From NCBI GenBank assembly GCA_038064135.1, contig JBBTTS010000013.1, forward strand, positions 1 through 52,525: a stretch of 52,525 nucleotides of DNA. The letters run 5' to 3'. Source of the stretch: JBBTTS01 sp038064135 (GTDB lineage: Bacteria; Patescibacteriota; Saccharimonadia; Saccharimonadales; OMJO01). The translations under genes and the position numbers were made by a program. The notes below the pieces were generated by a model, which worked only from the letters and a program-made list of their open reading frames with translations, was not told the origin of the DNA and ran no database searches. Shown here piece by piece: positions 33,833-42,979 of the stretch (the first letter of the stretch is position 1; each line of letters starts with the position of its first letter).

Positions 33833-35326
33833 TTATTGACGTGTAGCCCGAGCCAGAAAATCTTGAGCACGGTAACCAATAATCCGCCGATGATCAGCAT
33901 CTAATCGGCTTAATCTGTGTGTTGCCGCCCTTAGTTCAGGCGAAGACTTAAAGCTCTCTTTGTGGTTTTCTACAAAATCCCAAAATAGGCCGTCCCAAAC
34001 ATCACTCCACTCGCCCCGTTGATAATCCTCAGACGACTGTGTAATGTAGTTGCTTGGGCTAAATGGTGGCCGATTTACCAATTGCCCACCTTCGGCCATT
34101 TGGCTCATGGCGTAAACATTACCGACCACACACCAGTCATAAGCGTCGATACATAGCTGCATAAACCATTTATAAACCTCGTCTGGATGGATTTGACTAA
34201 TTAGCATTAAATTTCCAACCACCATCAGCCTTTCGTTGTGGTGTATGTAACCACGTTGCAAAAGTTTATTAACAACATCGTCGTACGGCGGGATGTTTAG
34301 GCCACCGTTACTCCATTGGGTCGATAACAGTCGTAAATGTTTTAGGGAATTGGAAGTTTTTAATTGCTGGCCGTGAACCAAATAAAGCCCTCTCTGATAT
34401 TCGCGCCAGCCTAAAATACCCCTTATAAATGACTCCAGTGCTTCAATTGGCAAGGGATTAACTTTATGAAAATATAATATTGCAGTGACGACCTGCTGTG
34501 GCTGCAATAAGCCAATATTTAAAATCGGTGACAAAGCACTATGAAACAACCAGGGTGAAGATGGGTGCAAGCTATTTTTATATTCGCTAAATAAACCCGC
34601 CCTGCCTTTTAGGAAGTTTTGTAGCCAGTCCTCAGCTTCTTGGTGGTTTGTAGGCCAAACAAATTCTGTCGAACCTGGATTTTCATTAAAGTTTTTATTT
34701 ACAAAATTTGTGGCTTCTTCGACAAAATTATTTCCACCAAATACTCCAATTGATGGCAAGGTAACATCATTTTTAACACTTTTGACTTGCTTTTGATCAA
34801 ATATCCATTTACCGCCAAGTGGCTTATAGTTTTCGTCAATTAAAATATTGAATCTTTCACGCTGCCATTGATAAAAATCGTCAAAGTCACTGGTTTGGTG
34901 TTTGCCAAAATAATCGCGCACTTCGTGCTCGCTTAAGAAAAAATTCGGGCTTGGTAAAAATTCTAGTGGCGCTATACCAGCTGTTTCGCGGCGAGCTTGC
35001 AGCAATCTTTGCGACAACGCATTGTCCGTCGGATCAAATATGTACAGCTTTTCAAATCCCTTGGTTTTTAGAAATATTTCTTCACTAGTCTTAATATCAC
35101 CATAGCCTACATGTTGAACATCATAACCTGCAGGCCATAAAACTTCTTTTACGTAACGTCTTAGTGATGCTCTCAGCAAGATTATTTTTTGTTTGTGGAT
35201 AGCCAAGTTATTTTGAGGGTCTGCTCCGAAAAAATATGGATCTTCAACAGTAAATACCGTCTGAACTTCTGGCAACAAATCAGCACTATATAGCTGGTTC
35301 GGGTACAAAATTAGTGCGCTTTTCAT
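33833..35326 (-). CDS. Photolyase/cryptochrome-related protein (FeS-BCP type) lacking the cluster cysteines
   Basis: 497 residues. The N-terminal Rossmann half and the FAD-binding helical half (GWREYQRGLY, HNERLMVVGNLML, AYDWCVVGNVYAMSQMAEGG) follow the bacterial cryptochrome/(6-4) photolyase group. That group normally carries four Cys for a 4Fe-4S cluster; this protein has only two Cys in total, both in LCIDAYDWC, and the cluster loop reads SNYITQSSEDYQRGEWSDVW. It should bind FAD and may repair UV lesions or sense light without the cluster. Confidence 0.85.
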   Translation of the reverse strand: MKSALILYPNQLYSADLLPEVQTVFTVEDPYFFGADPQNNLAIHKQKIILLRASLRRYVKEVLWPAGYDVQHVGYGDIKTSEEIFLKTKGFEKLYIFDPTDNALSQRLLQARRETAGIAPLEFLPSPNFFLSEHEVRDYFGKHQTSDFDDFYQWQRERFNILIDENYKPLGGKWIFDQKQVKSVKNDVTLPSIGVFGGNNFVEEATNFVNKNFNENPGSTEFVWPTNHQEAEDWLQNFLKGRAGLFSEYKNSLHPSSPWLFHSALSPILNIGLLQPQQVVTAILYFHKVNPLPIEALESFIRGILGWREYQRGLYLVHGQQLKTSNSLKHLRLLSTQWSNGGLNIPPYDDVVNKLLQRGYIHHNERLMVVGNLMLISQIHPDEVYKWFMQLCIDAYDWCVVGNVYAMSQMAEGGQLVNRPPFSPSNYITQSSEDYQRGEWSDVWDGLFWDFVENHKESFKSSPELRAATHRLSRLDADHRRIIGYRAQDFLARATRQ

Positions 35327-35368
35327 ACTTATGGTTATTGTACCTTAATAAAGCTGTTCTTTGCAGGC

Positions 35369-36202
35369 TTATTCGCAATCAGCTAACCCAAATTTATGAA
35401 TAACACCTAAATGATCCGAGTTAATGTCGACAAGTGTTGGTTGGCCAAATTCTTGGCAAGTAGAAAGTACAAAGTCAATTCGATGCTCGGGCTGATTGGC
35501 CGGAAATGTATTACCCTGGTTAAATCTTGCTTCTAGAGATTTGGAAAAATATTCACCTAATGTCGTTTTAGCAATTATTTCTAGGTCTCTATTTAGGTCG
35601 CCGCATACAACATCAGCAAAGCCAACTTTAGCTATTTGGCCAAGCTTACCGAATTGAGCTTTTTGATAATATCGAGACGTTGTTACGTGGGTCGCCAAAA
35701 CTTCAACTTCACCCTTCCTGGTATATATTTCCGCTAACAAAGCTCCTCGCTGTTTAATATTTTTACGGGGCGGTAAGCTATAATTTCGCTTTAAAGCCAT
35801 GTTAGGAGTACCGACTACAGCATTTCCATAGCCATCACGCTCGGTCTCGGCGTATAAAACATTATATCCAGCGTCATAAAGCTTGCTTAGATGCCCTCTG
35901 GCCACATTGACTTCTTGTAAGCAAGCTACGTCAACTTCATATTCGTCCATGACCCGCAATAAGTCACTTAGGTTATCGTTACCATCCGTTCCTCGCCATC
36001 CGTGAACATTGGCAGTCATAACTTGCAGTGCATCACCGTCTAGTTCACTTGATGTTGGGTGAACCCTCTTAACCTCATCGGCATAATCGACATCTTCCCC
36101 TGCTCCCGTTAATAACCCAATCATCAAAATAAATGCTGTACTTCGCTTAGATAAAATTCGCCAGAACCCTTGGCGTTCGGTGTTGTTTAATGTTTCTGAC
36201 AT
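35369..36202 (-). CDS. Endonuclease/exonuclease/phosphatase-family protein, probably exported
   Basis: 277 residues. A hydrophobic segment (about 22-38) suggests export or anchoring. The EEP core has TANVHGW, CLQEV (catalytic Glu), CGDLNRD (Asp/Asn) and NSDHLGV (Asp-His). This superfamily includes DNases, sphingomyelinases and phosphatases; the sequence does not say which. An exported nuclease would suit a scavenging lifestyle, but that is inference. Confidence 0.85.
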   Translation of the reverse strand: MSETLNNTERQGFWRILSKRSTAFILMIGLLTGAGEDVDYADEVKRVHPTSSELDGDALQVMTANVHGWRGTDGNDNLSDLLRVMDEYEVDVACLQEVNVARGHLSKLYDAGYNVLYAETERDGYGNAVVGTPNMALKRNYSLPPRKNIKQRGALLAEIYTRKGEVEVLATHVTTSRYYQKAQFGKLGQIAKVGFADVVCGDLNRDLEIIAKTTLGEYFSKSLEARFNQGNTFPANQPEHRIDFVLSTCQEFGQPTLVDINSDHLGVIHKFGLADCE

Positions 36203-36220
36203 ATGGTGTCAGAATTTATA

Positions 36221-36967
36221 TCATAACTTAGATTGATTTAACGATGTTATTTTTACCTTTTTTAGATAAAACTTTCTAGTTTGTTCGGGTAGACGTTCTA
36301 TGGCGTAACGTAGGGTTGTTCGTGGTAAGGTGGTAGCATTTTCATCCAAAAACTTTATTAATATTTCTTGGCTAACTCTCTTGCCTATCTCGCGCAGCAT
36401 CCAGCCAACGGCTTTTTGAATTAAATCGTGTTTGTCATGCTTTAATTTTTCAATTATCTGCAAAGCTTCATCGGCATCGCCCTTGCCTATGTAATAAAGC
36501 GTTGTTAGCATGGCAATCCGCCGCTCCCACAAATTATCGGACCGAGCTAATTTGGATAGGGTCTTCATTTTATATTGGCTAACTTCTAGCCATGGACCTA
36601 AAATATAAGAAGCCGAGCTGTCTACTAAATCCCAGTTATTAACCCGTTTTGTGTTTGCTAAATACAGGTTAGCTACCTGTGCTTTTTTAAAATCATCGCC
36701 TTTTTGATAAGCCAAAACTAACATAAAAAGCCCAGTCAATCGTTCTTCGTGCCACGGGCTTTTTAGCATCTGTTCCATGGCTTCGAGTGATAAATTTTTA
36801 TAAAATTGTTTGGAAATTTTGTGTTGTTGCGGTACAGTAACGCCCAAAAACTGATCTCCCTCGCCGTATTGCCCAGGACCAGTTTTAAAAAACCAAGCAC
36901 TAGATTTGGCACGTTCTGACGAAGCTTTCGACCTTAAAGCTAATTGTACATGCTCTAAAACTGCCAC
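36221..36967 (-). CDS. AlkD-like DNA alkylation repair protein
   Basis: 248 residues of HEAT-like helical repeats with family hallmarks KTGPGQYGEGDQFLGVTVP, WDLVDSSASYILGPWL and WERRIAMLTTLYYI. AlkD enzymes excise N3- and N7-alkylated purines. The WDLVD motif contains the catalytic Asp. The start is GTG. It is the first gene of a minus-strand pair with the EEP gene. Confidence 0.93.
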   Translation of the reverse strand: MAVLEHVQLALRSKASSERAKSSAWFFKTGPGQYGEGDQFLGVTVPQQHKISKQFYKNLSLEAMEQMLKSPWHEERLTGLFMLVLAYQKGDDFKKAQVANLYLANTKRVNNWDLVDSSASYILGPWLEVSQYKMKTLSKLARSDNLWERRIAMLTTLYYIGKGDADEALQIIEKLKHDKHDLIQKAVGWMLREIGKRVSQEILIKFLDENATTLPRTTLRYAIERLPEQTRKFYLKKVKITSLNQSKL

Positions 36968-37024
36968 TCAACGAACCTCGGTGTGCTAAAGTATAAACAA
37001 TAGCATTTTAATCTTTCTGGATTC

Positions 37025-39007
37025 ATGAACTTTAGTATAAAGCAGTATAAATCCCATATCATCTTATTTATTCTGCTATTTGGTTTGGTTGGTGGCTATG
37101 TCATTTTGGCATCACGTGCCGCCCAAGAGCCGCTGGCAACCAATGTTACTTGCACCGATGGACTTTTAAACAATCCATCATTTCCGGCAGGTTACGAAAC
37201 AGCTAGAATTCCTAACACCTTGCAACCTGCCCCAGCCAATGTAAACGCCCAAATAAAAATATATGTGTCAAAATTTTGTGGCGACGATTTAAACAGTGGT
37301 CTGACCCAGTTGACGGCAAAAAAGACTGTCGCCAAGGCGATAGCCGCCACAAAGACCAATGGCACCACAAGTAGTACTTTCGCTATTTTTATAGACAGTG
37401 GCGTGTACCGCGAAAATCTTGGAGATATTGACCGCAGTATTACCCTGCAACCACAACCAGGAAAAACAGTTTGGATAAGTGGAAGTGATCAACATATCAG
37501 TTGGACGAAAATGTCAGGGCGAACAGTCTGGCAAAAATCAATTCAGCTTAGTAATAATCAGCTCTGCCAGGGCTGTAGCCCGGCAGAAGCCATCGGCAGT
37601 GACCCAAACGATAACGTAATAACATTGCAAGACAATTCAGCTATGGTTTTTATCGGAGGCGTACCCTTAAAGCAAGTAGCAACATTAGACCAAGTTATCG
37701 CTGGAACTTTTTCTGTTGTCAGAACTAGTCCATATTTGGTCACCGATGCCACGACTCCCCACACCTATTCGTACTACATAGGTGACGACCCAACTGGTAA
37801 AAACGTCGAGATAACTACACGAATAAGTGCCGGTAGAATAAGAGCCAATAATGTGACTATTCGTGGAATTGGAATAAGAAATTTTGGTTCAAACTATAAT
37901 TTCTGTAAAAGCTGTACGGCTGCAACAAGGCCTGCTCAAGCTGCACAGTTGGTAATTACGGGAGGGATCTCGGGATTTACGCTACATGAAAGTTTTGTTG
38001 GTTTTTCGGCGTCAGATGGACTTAATTTTGCTGGTGATAGCACAAAAACTCATAATCATATACTTACTAAAAATCGTATAACTAATAATGGTCATAGGGG
38101 GGTGTCTGGAAACTTAATAAATGGGTTGACCATAAACAATAATCGATTTGACGCCAACAATCGTGAAAGGTTTCGATACGTCGCAAGTTCGTATGCTACA
38201 GCAGCAGGACTAAAAATAACTACCTCAAAGAATATACGTTTCGATAGTAATATAGTTGAGAACAATTTTGCGAACGGATTTTGGTGTGATATTGGCTGTT
38301 TTGATGTAGACATTACACGTAATAGCTTTCGGGCAAACGCCCGTAATGGTATCCACTATGAAATAAGCGCCAAAGGAAACATCGTAAGTAACACTATTGT
38401 TGGTAGCCAAGACAGGGGCATTAGTATTGGTGGATCAGGCGATCCCGATGATGTCAACAAAGGTGTCCAAATATATAACAATACCATCATTGGCAGCCAA
38501 ACTAGTGCGCTCTATGTATACCAAATTAATGCGGCCGAACGCAGTAATACTTCGCGCTGTAATAACTTCAATTCCGTGGTCTGTATCACCGGAAACGTAA
38601 ATGTCGTGAACAATTATTTTACAAATATTGGATACACTAATTCGCAAAGGCCAATGGTAATAATCGATGGTAACTATCTAACCCCAGCCGAAATTGTCAG
38701 GACAGTAAATAATAATTTGTACTATGAGGCATCTGGCACATGTACAAATGTTCGTAAATTAATGTCGTGGAAATCATCAACTAATACTAAAACAGCCTGC
38801 ACAATAGGTGAGATACGTACAATTACCGTCAGTAAAGAAGCTAACGGTTTACAAGCCGCTTCGTCCGTACAAGGCGCAATTACCAGCGACTATAAATTGG
38901 CTAGCGGAAATATTGGTATTGGGATGGGAGCGCTAATTCCAGCAGTATTAACAAGTACTTATAGCTGGTTACCTACAAGCGCTCCAAATATTGGTATTGT
39001 TCACTAA
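37025..39007 (+). CDS. Large secreted right-handed beta-helix protein
   Basis: 660 residues: signal/anchor helix (10-30), a short cysteine-containing linker, then a long parallel beta-helix (about 80-560) with many Asn-rich turns (FDSNIVENNFANGFWCD, LTINNNRFDANNRE). The fold is typical of pectate-lyase-like polysaccharide-active proteins and adhesins. No catalytic triad could be fixed. It is the only plus-strand gene in this stretch and overlaps the Rpf gene end by 4 nt. Likely binds or cuts surface polysaccharide. Confidence 0.85.
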   Translation: MNFSIKQYKSHIILFILLFGLVGGYVILASRAAQEPLATNVTCTDGLLNNPSFPAGYETARIPNTLQPAPANVNAQIKIYVSKFCGDDLNSGLTQLTAKKTVAKAIAATKTNGTTSSTFAIFIDSGVYRENLGDIDRSITLQPQPGKTVWISGSDQHISWTKMSGRTVWQKSIQLSNNQLCQGCSPAEAIGSDPNDNVITLQDNSAMVFIGGVPLKQVATLDQVIAGTFSVVRTSPYLVTDATTPHTYSYYIGDDPTGKNVEITTRISAGRIRANNVTIRGIGIRNFGSNYNFCKSCTAATRPAQAAQLVITGGISGFTLHESFVGFSASDGLNFAGDSTKTHNHILTKNRITNNGHRGVSGNLINGLTINNNRFDANNRERFRYVASSYATAAGLKITTSKNIRFDSNIVENNFANGFWCDIGCFDVDITRNSFRANARNGIHYEISAKGNIVSNTIVGSQDRGISIGGSGDPDDVNKGVQIYNNTIIGSQTSALYVYQINAAERSNTSRCNNFNSVVCITGNVNVVNNYFTNIGYTNSQRPMVIIDGNYLTPAEIVRTVNNNLYYEASGTCTNVRKLMSWKSSTNTKTACTIGEIRTITVSKEANGLQAASSVQGAITSDYKLASGNIGIGMGALIPAVLTSTYSWLPTSAPNIGIVH

Positions 39008-39588
39008 TATAGGCCAAGTTTCTGAGCACACGTTGGCCACTGATCCCAGCCAGCCTCTTCTTGGAGTTCGATGGCAACTGTAATTTGTTGATCTTTTGTT
39101 GCTAAATCGGCCCGATCAGCAAATCTGTCTCCGTCCATACCCTCCCATGTGCTTTGGGCAAATTGAACACCACCGTAGTAACCATTACCGGTGTTAATAT
39201 TCCAATCTCCGCCCGATTCGCATTCACTTAATTGCTCGAAAGTTTCATAAAGTGGATGGTTCTTGATCTCAGGTTGACTGCTTGCAACAACGTTCACCCA
39301 AGATCCAAAATCTTTTAATTTTTGCTGAAATTTTATTTGCTCAGTTGCTTGATTTTGGCTTGATGCAAATTTTTTATCTTCAGACAAATCCAGTTGTTCT
39401 GGATCTGCCTGCGGAACAAATTGTTCTATTGCTTCAGGAGCGAGTTTCCTACTTTCTACTCCATTATTGGCCGGAACTAAATTGCCACCAATTAATATCA
39501 GGCTCAAACTAGCAGCAACCTTTTTTATTTTTGGTGCGCGCCTTTTTTGCTCGCACGCAGCAATATACTCTGGACGAATTATATCCAT
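39004..39588 (-). CDS. Rpf-domain (resuscitation-promoting-factor-like) wall lysozyme
   Basis: 194 residues from Met 39588, which follows AAGGAG. A membrane/signal segment (about 23-40) leads to a polar linker and a C-terminal Rpf domain with CESGGDWNINTGNGYYGG and VQFAQSTWEGMDG; the Glu of ESGG is the lysozyme-like catalytic residue. Rpf proteins cleave peptidoglycan glycan strands and revive dormant Actinobacteria. An upstream frame opens 13 codons earlier but lacks a ribosome site. Confidence 0.9.
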   Translation of the reverse strand: MDIIRPEYIAACEQKRRAPKIKKVAASLSLILIGGNLVPANNGVESRKLAPEAIEQFVPQADPEQLDLSEDKKFASSQNQATEQIKFQQKLKDFGSWVNVVASSQPEIKNHPLYETFEQLSECESGGDWNINTGNGYYGGVQFAQSTWEGMDGDRFADRADLATKDQQITVAIELQEEAGWDQWPTCAQKLGLY

Positions 39589-39642
39589 AGTTAATAAATC
39601 TCCTTGTTGGCACAAATTGCCCGTCAAGTTAGTGATGGAGAT

Positions 39643-39741
39643 TCAAAATAATTGCATTCGGACATGGGTTTCATGACAACCGACGCAAGCCAGTGTCCTT
39701 ACCCACTTTTGTTCAAACGCAACTTCTTTGAATGTGCTCAT
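39643..39741 (-). CDS. Possible 32-aa leader peptide with CxxCH motif upstream of the Rpf gene
   Basis: An open frame of 32 codons between the candidate promoter and the Rpf gene. It encodes CVGCHETH (residues 19-26), a CxxCH as in heme or zinc sites, and ends 55 nt before the Rpf start. The ATG lies at the edge of a 9-bp hairpin. There is no clear ribosome site, so it may be chance; size and position would fit a leader peptide. Confidence 0.25.
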   Translation of the reverse strand: MSTFKEVAFEQKWVRTLACVGCHETHVRMQLF

Positions 39742-39760
39742 CTGCAGGTGACTGCAGATG
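39739..39760 (-). promoter_or_regulatory. 5' hairpin of the Rpf transcript
   Basis: Perfect 9-bp arms (39739-39747 and 39752-39760) with a 4-nt loop lie just downstream of the -10 box, so the Rpf mRNA would begin with a strong hairpin. Confidence 0.55.
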
Positions 39761-39765
39761 TCATT

Positions 39766-39771
39766 ATTATA
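39766..39771 (-). promoter_or_regulatory. -10 box of the Rpf gene
   Basis: A perfect TATAAT on the minus strand, about 178 nt upstream of the Rpf start. It predicts a long structured leader, unlike the leaderless genes nearby. No good -35 is seen. Confidence 0.55.
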
Positions 39772-39809
39772 CCTCAAAAAGCTTAAAGTTAAAAACTAAC
39801 TGAGTGGCA

Positions 39810-39887
39810 TTAATTAGATTTATAAATGGAATCTCCGTATTCAACATCAAATTTTTCGAGCCGATCTGGCCGGCGCTGGTGTGACAT
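39810..39887 (-). CDS. Possible 25-aa protein coupled to argS
   Basis: The ATG lies 2 nt after the argS stop and the frame encodes 25 hydrophilic residues (SHQRRPDRLEKFDVEYG). Tight coupling argues for translation by re-initiation. Too short to classify; it could be a chance frame. Confidence 0.3.
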   Translation of the reverse strand: MSHQRRPDRLEKFDVEYGDSIYKSN

Positions 39888-39889
39888 TT

Positions 39890-41569
39890 TTACAATTTTT
39901 CAGGTGTTGGGATATTAAGAATCTTCAGTCCGTTTTCAAGAACATCAACATACGACTTAACAAGTAACACGCGCATGACCTCTCGTTTATCACCAATAAC
40001 ACGATTTTTTTCGTAAAAACGATTAAATATTTGGGCAAGCTCGTACAAATAGGTGCAGATATGATGTGGCTTTAGCTCGACCACAGCCTTATCCACCACC
40101 TCACTAAATTCACCAATTTTGCGAAGTAAACTACGCTCACCATCTCCTACGGTCATTGTTTCCAGGGTCCGACCTTGGAAATCGGATTTTGATAAAATCG
40201 ATCGAGCACGAGCGTGGGCGTATTGCAGGTAAGGTCCGCTGTTACCCTCTAACGAAACAGACTCTTTGGGGTCGTAAATAATATCCCCGCCGATGCGGCT
40301 TTTAACAAAAGAATATCGAATGCTACCGAAGGTTACATCGTTTTTGACAGATTCACTCTGAAAATTATGCTTGTCTGAAACTTCTTTGTCGGCAGCTTCA
40401 ATAATGTCGTTAGCCAACAGTACATTGCCCTTTCGGCTACTCATTTTTACACCACCCTGTAATTTAACTAAGCCGTGGGTTATGTGCCGAGTGCCTTTAA
40501 CTAAATCGGGGGCATATTGCTCGATGCTTTTCATAACCACTTTCATGTATTCGGTTATCTCGTTGGCGGTAATAATAATCGACATATCGGGGTGGTAATC
40601 GTTCCATTTTGAAAGAATCAGTCCAACATCTTTGGCTTCGTAAGTAGGTAAACCATCACTATTTATGAACACTCTGGTGTGCAGATTGTACTTTTCGCCA
40701 CGAAATACAATTGCGCCGTCGCTAGCCTCATAAATACCATTTTTAAGCTGCTCTTGAACGGTTGCAAGGCCAATTGGCGCGGTTAGGCTCTCGGGATAGT
40801 ATTTATCAAAATGGGTGTTTATTTTTTTATAAAAATCATCGAAATAATCATAACTCCACTGTCGGGACTGCCAATAAATCTGTGCCAGCGGTGAATCATG
40901 ATCATTATCTGCATGAATTTGATAAATACGTTTATTTAATTCGGTTATCTCCTGTTTTGCAGTCTTGTTATCTTCGTAGGCATTGTTGCCACTTGTATAA
41001 AGTTCGCCTAATTTCTTGGCCCGGGCATCTGCATTTGGCTGGGTAATATTGGCAAGTTTATCAGGCTTTTCCCCGCCCAATTCCTGAATAATGGCCCAAA
41101 TGGTTCTGGCAACATGCGGCCCTACGTCTCCGCCAAAATTCACACAGAATACCTTGGCCCCCGCCACTTCGACCAAATTGGCAATCGCATCTCCCACAAA
41201 AGTGGTATATAAATGACCTGCGTGCAGCGGCTTGAAAGGGTTTGGGTCCGAATATTCAGCAACAATGGTCTGGCCAGCTAAAGTTTGTGAGGGTTTATTA
41301 TAAGCCATCTGCCACAACAAATCGTCACCTAGGGTTATATTTAAAAAGCCTGGTCCGGCCACATCAACCTGAAAAGTTTTGTTATTAATCTTCTGAGCTA
41401 ATTTACTGGCAATTTCGTGCGGAGGTTTTTTGATTTGAACAGCTATTTGCATGGCGATGTTGCAAGAAAAATCGCCAAATTGTTCGTCAGAGCGCACTAA
41501 TTCTGGATCTGTGTCGACACCGAACAAATCTTTTACAGCCGATTCTATCGCATTTTTTAACTGCTTCAT
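39890..41569 (-). CDS. argS: Arginyl-tRNA synthetase
   Basis: 559 residues. The N-terminal Add1 domain, the HIGH-equivalent in SDPNPFKPLHAGHLYTT, the catalytic class I core, MSSRKGNVLL in the KMSKS region, and the C-terminal DALR anticodon-binding domain (YLQYAHARARSI ... RFYEKNRV) are all seen. It charges tRNA-Arg. TATAAT ends 8 nt before the ATG, giving a leaderless mRNA. Confidence 0.97.
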   Translation of the reverse strand: MKQLKNAIESAVKDLFGVDTDPELVRSDEQFGDFSCNIAMQIAVQIKKPPHEIASKLAQKINNKTFQVDVAGPGFLNITLGDDLLWQMAYNKPSQTLAGQTIVAEYSDPNPFKPLHAGHLYTTFVGDAIANLVEVAGAKVFCVNFGGDVGPHVARTIWAIIQELGGEKPDKLANITQPNADARAKKLGELYTSGNNAYEDNKTAKQEITELNKRIYQIHADNDHDSPLAQIYWQSRQWSYDYFDDFYKKINTHFDKYYPESLTAPIGLATVQEQLKNGIYEASDGAIVFRGEKYNLHTRVFINSDGLPTYEAKDVGLILSKWNDYHPDMSIIITANEITEYMKVVMKSIEQYAPDLVKGTRHITHGLVKLQGGVKMSSRKGNVLLANDIIEAADKEVSDKHNFQSESVKNDVTFGSIRYSFVKSRIGGDIIYDPKESVSLEGNSGPYLQYAHARARSILSKSDFQGRTLETMTVGDGERSLLRKIGEFSEVVDKAVVELKPHHICTYLYELAQIFNRFYEKNRVIGDKREVMRVLLVKSYVDVLENGLKILNIPTPEKL

Positions 41570-41577
41570 TAAAGTTT

Positions 41578-41583
41578 ATTATA
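41578..41583 (-). promoter_or_regulatory. -10 box of argS (leaderless)
   Basis: A perfect TATAAT on the minus strand lies 8 nt before the argS ATG. Confidence 0.6.
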
Positions 41584-41660
41584 ACAGAGGTTGTATGATA
41601 GCTTTTAGGTACAAAAACTTTTACAATCTAACATTTAACAAATCTAGGTAAAAAAGACCG

Positions 41661-41666
41661 TATAAT
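41661..41666 (+). promoter_or_regulatory. -10 box of the phospholipid operon (leaderless)
   Basis: A perfect TATAAT lies 7 nt before the ATG at 41674. Confidence 0.6.
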
Positions 41667-41673
41667 GTAATTT

Positions 41674-42321
41674 ATGTACAATGCAATCAAAAATTTTATT
41701 CGCAGCATTTTTAGTGTAATTGCTAGAGCTATTCACAACGTCAGTGGCGGCAAAATAACACCAAACATGGTCACATGGATTGGAACAATTGCTTTTCTGC
41801 CAATTGCATGGCTTATCGCTAATGGCTACCTTATTTACGCTGGCTTTGGGGTTATTTTATTTGGACTTTTCGACACTTTGGACGGCGAGCTAGCCCGGTT
41901 ACAAAAACGCCAAAACACATTCGGCATGTTTTTAGACTCGGTGACCGACAGAGTTAAAGAACTGCTAATCTATTCTGGTGTTGCATTATTATTTAAGTAT
42001 GGTGGCACAATTGATTCGAAAATATTTGGGACAATGTACTTATCGGAAATATATTTTTGGGCGATCATAGCTTTGGGTCTATCACTTCTCACATCTTACT
42101 TAAACGCGTGGGGCGAAGTAGCAATCTCAAGAGCCAATAAATCTCAATCAACAACAAATCAAGAACTGCGCGGCGGGTTTGCGCCGTTTGAAATCAGGAT
42201 GACCCTTTTGGCCGTTGGTCTGATAAGTAATGAACTGCTCCTTGTATTCATGACAATAAGTTTATTGGCTGCATCAACCGTTATCGACAGGTTTTTACGA
42301 GTAAAAAATCGGATTGGTTAA
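41674..42321 (+). CDS. CDP-alcohol phosphatidyltransferase
   Basis: 215 residues, about six membrane helices, with the complete family motif (DTLDGELARLQKRQNTFG followed by the two downstream Asp in LDSVTD). Such enzymes swap CMP in a CDP-activated lipid for glycerol phosphate, inositol phosphate or similar. It leads an overlapping plus-strand operon with a PHP phosphoesterase and a CarS-like cytidylyltransferase, which would supply the CDP-lipid. Head group not predictable. Confidence 0.93.
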   Translation: MYNAIKNFIRSIFSVIARAIHNVSGGKITPNMVTWIGTIAFLPIAWLIANGYLIYAGFGVILFGLFDTLDGELARLQKRQNTFGMFLDSVTDRVKELLIYSGVALLFKYGGTIDSKIFGTMYLSEIYFWAIIALGLSLLTSYLNAWGEVAISRANKSQSTTNQELRGGFAPFEIRMTLLAVGLISNELLLVFMTISLLAASTVIDRFLRVKNRIG

Positions 42322-42322
42322 A

Positions 42323-42979
42323 ATGATTCGGCTCGATCTTCATACTCACTCTAACGCCTCGCCAGACGGCGGCATTAGTGCAGCGCAATATCATAAAGTA
42401 TTAAGTAGTGGCTTGCTAGACTGCATTGCTATAACAGATCATAATCGTATAGACTTTGCCCTAGAAATGCAGCAAGCTTACGGTGAAAGAATTATTGTGG
42501 GTGAAGAAATTATGACGTCCGCCGGTGAAATTATTGGCCTATTTTTAGAAAAAAAAATTCGTCCAGGATTATCGCCCGAGGAAACAATAGATGCAATTGA
42601 TTCACAAAATGGCATAGTTTATATCCCCCACCCTTTCGAAACTTTAAGAAAAGGCCTGGATTCTAGGATACTTGATGAATTGAAAGGCCGTATCGATATA
42701 ATCGAAGTCTATAACGGCCGAGCTTTGGTTCAAAATCGCAGCCAACAAGCAGCAGTTTGGGCAAAGCTTAATACCGTACCGAGCGCGGCCAGTAGTGATG
42801 CTCATGGTATAAAGGGTTTGGGTAAGACATTTACTGGTGTGGCGGCTTTACCGACTAAAAAAACCTTGGTTGATTTACTTATCAGCAGCACGCCAATTGT
42901 AGGCAGGCCCTCGGTACGTGCCCTAATATACCCTAAATATTATCGCCTTAGGAAGAAATTGATTGGTGGCACGCCATGA
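42323..42979 (+). CDS. PHP-domain phosphoesterase
   Basis: 218 residues from ATG 42323 (a TTG nine bases upstream is an alternative). PHP motifs: LDLHTHSNASPDG (I), ITDHN (II), YIPHPFE (III) and SSDAHGIKGLG (IV), giving the metal-binding His/Asp set. Members hydrolyse phosphate esters. Between two phospholipid genes it may dephosphorylate a lipid head-group precursor. It overlaps the CarS-like gene by 4 nt. Confidence 0.9.
   Translation: MIRLDLHTHSNASPDGGISAAQYHKVLSSGLLDCIAITDHNRIDFALEMQQAYGERIIVGEEIMTSAGEIIGLFLEKKIRPGLSPEETIDAIDSQNGIVYIPHPFETLRKGLDSRILDELKGRIDIIEVYNGRALVQNRSQQAAVWAKLNTVPSAASSDAHGIKGLGKTFTGVAALPTKKTLVDLLISSTPIVGRPSVRALIYPKYYRLRKKLIGGTP

Noticed and set aside
39600..39770. 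c-di-AMP (ydaO) riboswitch upstream of the Rpf gene
   Set aside because: Such switches precede many actinobacterial rpf genes, but the conserved ydaO core sequences are not present here.
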